Assembly (NCBI GenBank): GCA_021432605.1
Contig: MU271150.1
Span: 682,001-746,000, forward strand
Direction: 5' to 3'
DNA: 64,000 nucleotides
Source: Coniochaeta sp. PMI_546
Taxonomy: Eukaryota; Ascomycota; Sordariomycetes; Coniochaetales; Coniochaetaceae
Shown here piece after piece: positions 61,084 through 64,000 of the stretch. The notes under the pieces were generated by a model. The model was not told where the DNA came from and made no database searches. It saw nothing but the letters and a program-made list of their open reading frames with translations. Each line of letters starts with the position of its first letter. Positions within the stretch are counted from its first letter, which is position 1. The position numbers and the translations under genes are program-made.

Positions 61084-61133
61084 GTCGGTGGTCTCAGTTG
61101 GTGTCAGTGGTGTCAGTGGTCTCAGCGGTGTCG
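61084..61133 (+). repeat. Short tandem repeat (GTGGTSTCA)n
   Basis: About five degenerate 9-10 bp units (GTGGTCTCA, GTTGGTGTCA, GTGGTGTCA, GTGGTCTCA, GCGGTGTCG) in the leader of the membrane protein gene, roughly 190-240 bp before its ATG. A related GTGGTGTC motif also occurs at about 60562-60580. Confidence 0.75.
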
Positions 61134-61324
61134 TGGAGAACGTCCGGTGAACGACAAGCAACCACCGGTCGGGTCAAGGCCGAGACGAGAGTCGCTCTGA
61201 TACATCGACTCTGTACACTGCTTCCAACCCTCCCGCCAACGGCAACTTCCACTACTATCTGCTTCGGTCTTACCGTCCCGGTTTCGACAACGATTGTACA
61301 GTGACGTCGTCCGTATTACGGACC

Positions 61325-62809
61325 ATGGCCTCCAACTCCCAGAGCCGCTCTGGCGGTGACGGAAACGCAGCCCAGCAGCAGTCCTGGCAGCAACGACAAA
61401 GCAGAGTGTCCGAGATTGCAGCCTCTCACCATCGCCGAAATGACGGTCAGTCCCCAACATTACACGTACTTACAGAGCCTCTCCAAGGTCACGATCTGAC
61501 AATATCAGAATCATGGGTCGAGTTGGCATCCCAGCCATCGTCATCCTCTCTATCCTCCATAGGCGACGAGATCGTCACCACCGGCCTCCGCGTAGGCAAT
61601 AACTCCTATCCTCCCAGACGGAGACGTCTACAGCAGCCTCAGACCCATATGCCATCGACCTACATCGTCAGCCACGCCGCCGCCCAGGCCGGCACCAGCA
61701 GCCAAGAGGAATACGACGAGACCGAAAGCGAAGAGGACCACATCCTGAGCAGTTCAAACGAGCAGCTCAGTCCCTCTGCCCCACTTCCACGCCAGCAAAC
61801 CGCACTGGGCCCTGCCGCCGCCGCCGCTTCCTCCGACACCGACGACGGCTCCGACGACGAGAACTCGACCGCTCTCGGGGTCGGCCGCCCTTCAACATCG
61901 CCCACCTTCCGACCGCAGCCCAACGCCTTCTCCCACCCCCCATCCCACCTCCACCGGAACTCCACCAGCTCCGCCGTCCCTCAACAACCCTCCTCCTCCC
62001 GGCCATCCATGGCCCAACGCGCTCACACGCGCCCCAACCGCGGCGGCCCAAATTTCATGTCCCCCTCCTACCAAGCCGACAACGACGCCGCCCTCCGCGC
62101 CTCGCTAACCACCCTGCTCTCCTGCGCCCGGGCCCTACCAAAGAAAGAAGCCGACCTGGCTCCCCAAGCCGGCACGTCCACGCAACCGATGAACCTGCGC
62201 TTCGCCCCAGAGTCCGAGCTCATGGGCGAGGGAGGCCCCCCCGCCGCCCCCTCAGCCGAGCAGCAGCAGCAGCAGCAGCACCCACAAGCCCTCCCCCCAC
62301 ACCTCCGCCACCCCGCCCCGCGCACGGCCTCCAACTCCTCCGCCCCGAGCGCCCCGTCCTCGACCTCCTCGCACTCCCGCGAGCCGACGGCGGAAAAGAC
62401 CAAACGCGCCGCCACGCCCACCACGACCACAGCCCGCGCCAAATCCCCCCGCGCCGCCAAGAAGAAGCGCACCGCCTCCCCCACCGGGGTCGCCGCCGCC
62501 GGCGATACGGGTGCTGCCACAACCAGCATCTCCCCCTCGGTGCTCACCTGGGTCGTCAGCGCGGGCGTGCTGGTGCTCGTCTCCGTCGTGGGCTTCGGCG
62601 CCGGCTACGTCATCGGGCGCGAGGTGGGGCGGCAGGAGGGCGCGGCCGCCTCGCTCGGCGGCATGGGGTTTGGGGGTGATGGCTCTGCTTCTGCTGCTGC
62701 TGCTGCTGCGCAGAACGCGACGTCGTGCGGTCGGGAGGTCATCAAGAGTTCGTCTGGGGGCACGCTGAGGCGGTTTAAGTGGGGGGTTGGGAGGAGTGTT
62801 GTTGCTTAG
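61325..62809 (+). CDS. Single-pass membrane protein with candidate Atg8-interacting motif
   Basis: No named family recognised. Single open frame of 494 aa from the first in-frame ATG. Features in order: a Gln/Ser-rich N-terminus; ESWVELASQ, an acidic W-x-x-L sequence typical of Atg8-interacting motifs; SSSSLSSIGDEIVTTGLRV, which looks conserved; long Ser/Pro/Ala-rich acidic stretches; a QQQQQQQ run; a KR-rich region (KSPRAAKKKRTASP); one hydrophobic segment at about 404-427 (VLTWVVSAGVLVLVSVVGFGAGYVIG) with small-residue spacing; and a Gly/Ala-rich tail of about 65 residues. A 63 bp stop-free candidate intron (61446-61508, GTCAGT...CTGAC...ATCAG) would give RRNDESWVEL and a 473 aa protein. 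The layout recalls organelle-anchored autophagy receptors such as Atg43, but that is inference. Confidence 0.7.
   Translation: MASNSQSRSGGDGNAAQQQSWQQRQSRVSEIAASHHRRNDGQSPTLHVLTEPLQGHDLTISESWVELASQPSSSSLSSIGDEIVTTGLRVGNNSYPPRRRRLQQPQTHMPSTYIVSHAAAQAGTSSQEEYDETESEEDHILSSSNEQLSPSAPLPRQQTALGPAAAAASSDTDDGSDDENSTALGVGRPSTSPTFRPQPNAFSHPPSHLHRNSTSSAVPQQPSSSRPSMAQRAHTRPNRGGPNFMSPSYQADNDAALRASLTTLLSCARALPKKEADLAPQAGTSTQPMNLRFAPESELMGEGGPPAAPSAEQQQQQQHPQALPPHLRHPAPRTASNSSAPSAPSSTSSHSREPTAEKTKRAATPTTTTARAKSPRAAKKKRTASPTGVAAAGDTGAATTSISPSVLTWVVSAGVLVLVSVVGFGAGYVIGREVGRQEGAAASLGGMGFGGDGSASAAAAAAQNATSCGREVIKSSSGGTLRRFKWGVGRSVVA
62263..62280 (+). repeat. CAG trinucleotide run in coding sequence
   Basis: Six to seven CAG codons in a row encode a short polyglutamine tract in the membrane protein, after a proline/alanine-rich stretch. 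Such tracts vary in length between strains. Confidence 0.8.
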
Positions 62810-63635
62810 GTTTTTATGGGGACCTTGGAGATGGCTGTTGGTGGTCTGTACGAAGAGGAGACGGGAAGATGAAGTGTCTTTTTTTTTTTCCTTCCAAGAC
62901 CATGATTTCAGGGGTGTTATGATGATGGTTATATACCATTAGGTACGAGGATTTGATTGCATGACTGTGGGAACGAAACTGGACTTTGTTGGGCAGCTCT
63001 ATCGAATCAAGACACGATGATGGATAGGGCAGGTAATGGTTATGACGAGGTCCAGAGGGAGTCTGGTCTAGCAGTCTTTGCCACTGTTGACGAGATATAC
63101 ACGGACTCTGTCGACAGGGAATAGTCTTGGTAGGGCACGCAGGCGTTGGTTGGTATTTTTGTGTTCTTCTTGGCTGTTATGCCTACCGCTGAGTAAGTGG
63201 TCGACCGGCCAGTCCGTCAAATGGTGCTTTTGGTCTGGGTGAGGTTGCATTGGGGAGTTTGATTTTGATTGTCCTGCATCACGGTCACAAATATAAATCA
63301 TGAGTTCTTAGCCGTCTCTCTCCAGAACGATAATGTGAGGACATGCGGTTAAAGCTACAGTGAGATAATGTCATTCTCTTGATAAGCTATATCAGGCAAA
63401 CCTGCTAGATGGGTTAGGCTAGCCAGGGAATGCCTCCCATACATACGAGTCGGAAGGCCAAGCGGCCGGGGGACCAAAGGCCGGCCTCCTTGACCCATCA
63501 TACAACCATGATCCGTACCTTGCAGTGCCGTTGTCGATTGTGACTGGGTGTTCGTAGCCCTTAGTTCCAAGAGACAAACCAGAGCACCACTCGTCATCGG
63601 ACCCATGATTCTGATTCCTCACCACAACTAGCCTC
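62810..63635. other. Convergent intergenic stretch
   Basis: About 0.8 kb between the stop codons of the membrane protein gene and the verprolin-like gene, including a T run near 62878-62890. Expected 3' UTRs; no gene seen. Confidence 0.5.
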
Positions 63636-64000
63636 TTACAGCGCACTCAAATCAAGAGGCACACTACTCCCGCGTCCCGCACGGTACTTCTTGGGCCCAC
63701 CGACGAAGTCCCTAGGCTTGGGGAACTTGTCCTCGCTGACAAACTTCCATCGCGGGTCACTGACAACGTATCGTCCAGTGTGCCCGCCGGTGAGGTTGCC
63801 CATGATGCCGGTCCCGGGAGGGCTGGATACGTTTCGTGTCGGGCTTGGACTTGTCGAGCCCCCACCTGCTCCGTTGGACGAGAGCACGAAATTGCTCGGG
63901 TCCAGCAGGGAGGAGCGAATAGCTGGCGGGATGTTGGAGCGCACCGAGGCGCTGGAGGAAGTGTGCGAAAGGGGAGGTGGCGGCGGCGGTGCTGGTGCTG
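63636..64000 (-). CDS. Verprolin/WIP-like protein, C-terminal part
   Basis: The gene continues past the window edge; only the last 121 codons are seen. The visible part starts in a proline-rich tract (APAPPPPPPLSHTSS). It continues through Ser/Gly-rich linker and ends with RYVVSDPRWKFVSEDKFPKPRDFVGGPKKYRAGRGSSVPLDLSAL. The RWKF...FPKPRDF block resembles the C-terminal WASP-binding segment of verprolin (Vrp1) and WIP, which stabilise WASP and promote Arp2/3-dependent actin patches and endocytosis. The defining N-terminal WH2 actin-binding motif is outside the window, so the call rests on the C-terminal block and the proline richness. Confidence 0.68.
   Translation of the reverse strand, partial: APAPPPPPPLSHTSSSASVRSNIPPAIRSSLLDPSNFVLSSNGAGGGSTSPSPTRNVSSPPGTGIMGNLTGGHTGRYVVSDPRWKFVSEDKFPKPRDFVGGPKKYRAGRGSSVPLDLSAL

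Larger units (their letters stand above)
59769..61324. other. Gene-free stretch with telomere-like inverted repeat and tandem repeats
   Basis: About 1.55 kb. It contains a 10 bp inverted pair CCCTAACCCT (60084-60093) and AGGGTTAGGG (60118-60127). Three copies of GTGGTATTG lie near 60675-60705, and five copies of a degenerate GTGGTSTCA unit at about 61084-61133. The right part is the leader of the next gene. No gene supported. Confidence 0.5.

Overview
The window is nuclear DNA of a filamentous ascomycete (Pezizomycotina; Sordariomycetes is my best guess, class not proven). Genes sit on both strands. Many carry 1-5 short introns (about 49-96 bp) with GTRNGT donors and CTAAC/CTGAC branch sites. 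Coding sequence is moderately GC-rich. The gene set includes a velvet regulator (VelB), a filamentous-type molybdenum cofactor sulfurase and large low-complexity Rho regulators. I read 20 protein-coding genes and resolved exon boundaries by hand. No rRNA, tRNA, CRISPR or intact transposon was recognised.

Layout. 0.4-9.5 kb: cohesin kleisin RAD21, a DUF3669 protein, an unnamed zinc-finger protein and the Rab geranylgeranyltransferase beta subunit BET2. 11.9-24.9 kb: a RhoGAP, RRS1 (ribosome assembly) divergent from mitoribosomal RSM23/DAP3, MCM7 divergent from HEM12 (uroporphyrinogen decarboxylase), a GNAT acetyltransferase and a DUF3602 (Par32/Amu1-like) protein. 27.5-29.2 kb: VelB, preceded by a 34-base G run and an 8.2 kb stretch without convincing genes. 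37.4-43.5 kb: one large Tuba-like RhoGEF (DH-BAR-SH3). 46.5-57.7 kb: telomerase reverse transcriptase (TERT), a wax-synthase-like membrane acyltransferase, molybdenum cofactor sulfurase (hxB type) and CDC6. 59.3-64 kb: a small secreted protein, a single-pass membrane protein with a candidate Atg8-interacting motif, and the C-terminal end of a verprolin/WIP-like protein cut by the window edge.

Themes. Several genes act on chromosome duplication and integrity: RAD21, MCM7, CDC6 and TERT. RAD21, MCM7 and CDC6 each carry clustered ACGCG cores (MBF/MluI-box type), mostly about 110-290 bp before the start codon, so shared G1/S control is likely. A second group serves polar growth and traffic: RhoGAP, RhoGEF, BET2 and verprolin. 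The rest are housekeeping (heme, ribosomes, Moco) or developmental (VelB). No gene cluster typical of secondary metabolism or defence is seen. The most novel-looking items are the candidate autophagy-receptor-like membrane protein, the small secreted CYD-motif protein, the shared S-phase promoter grammar and two frame-preserving introns that could switch protein forms.
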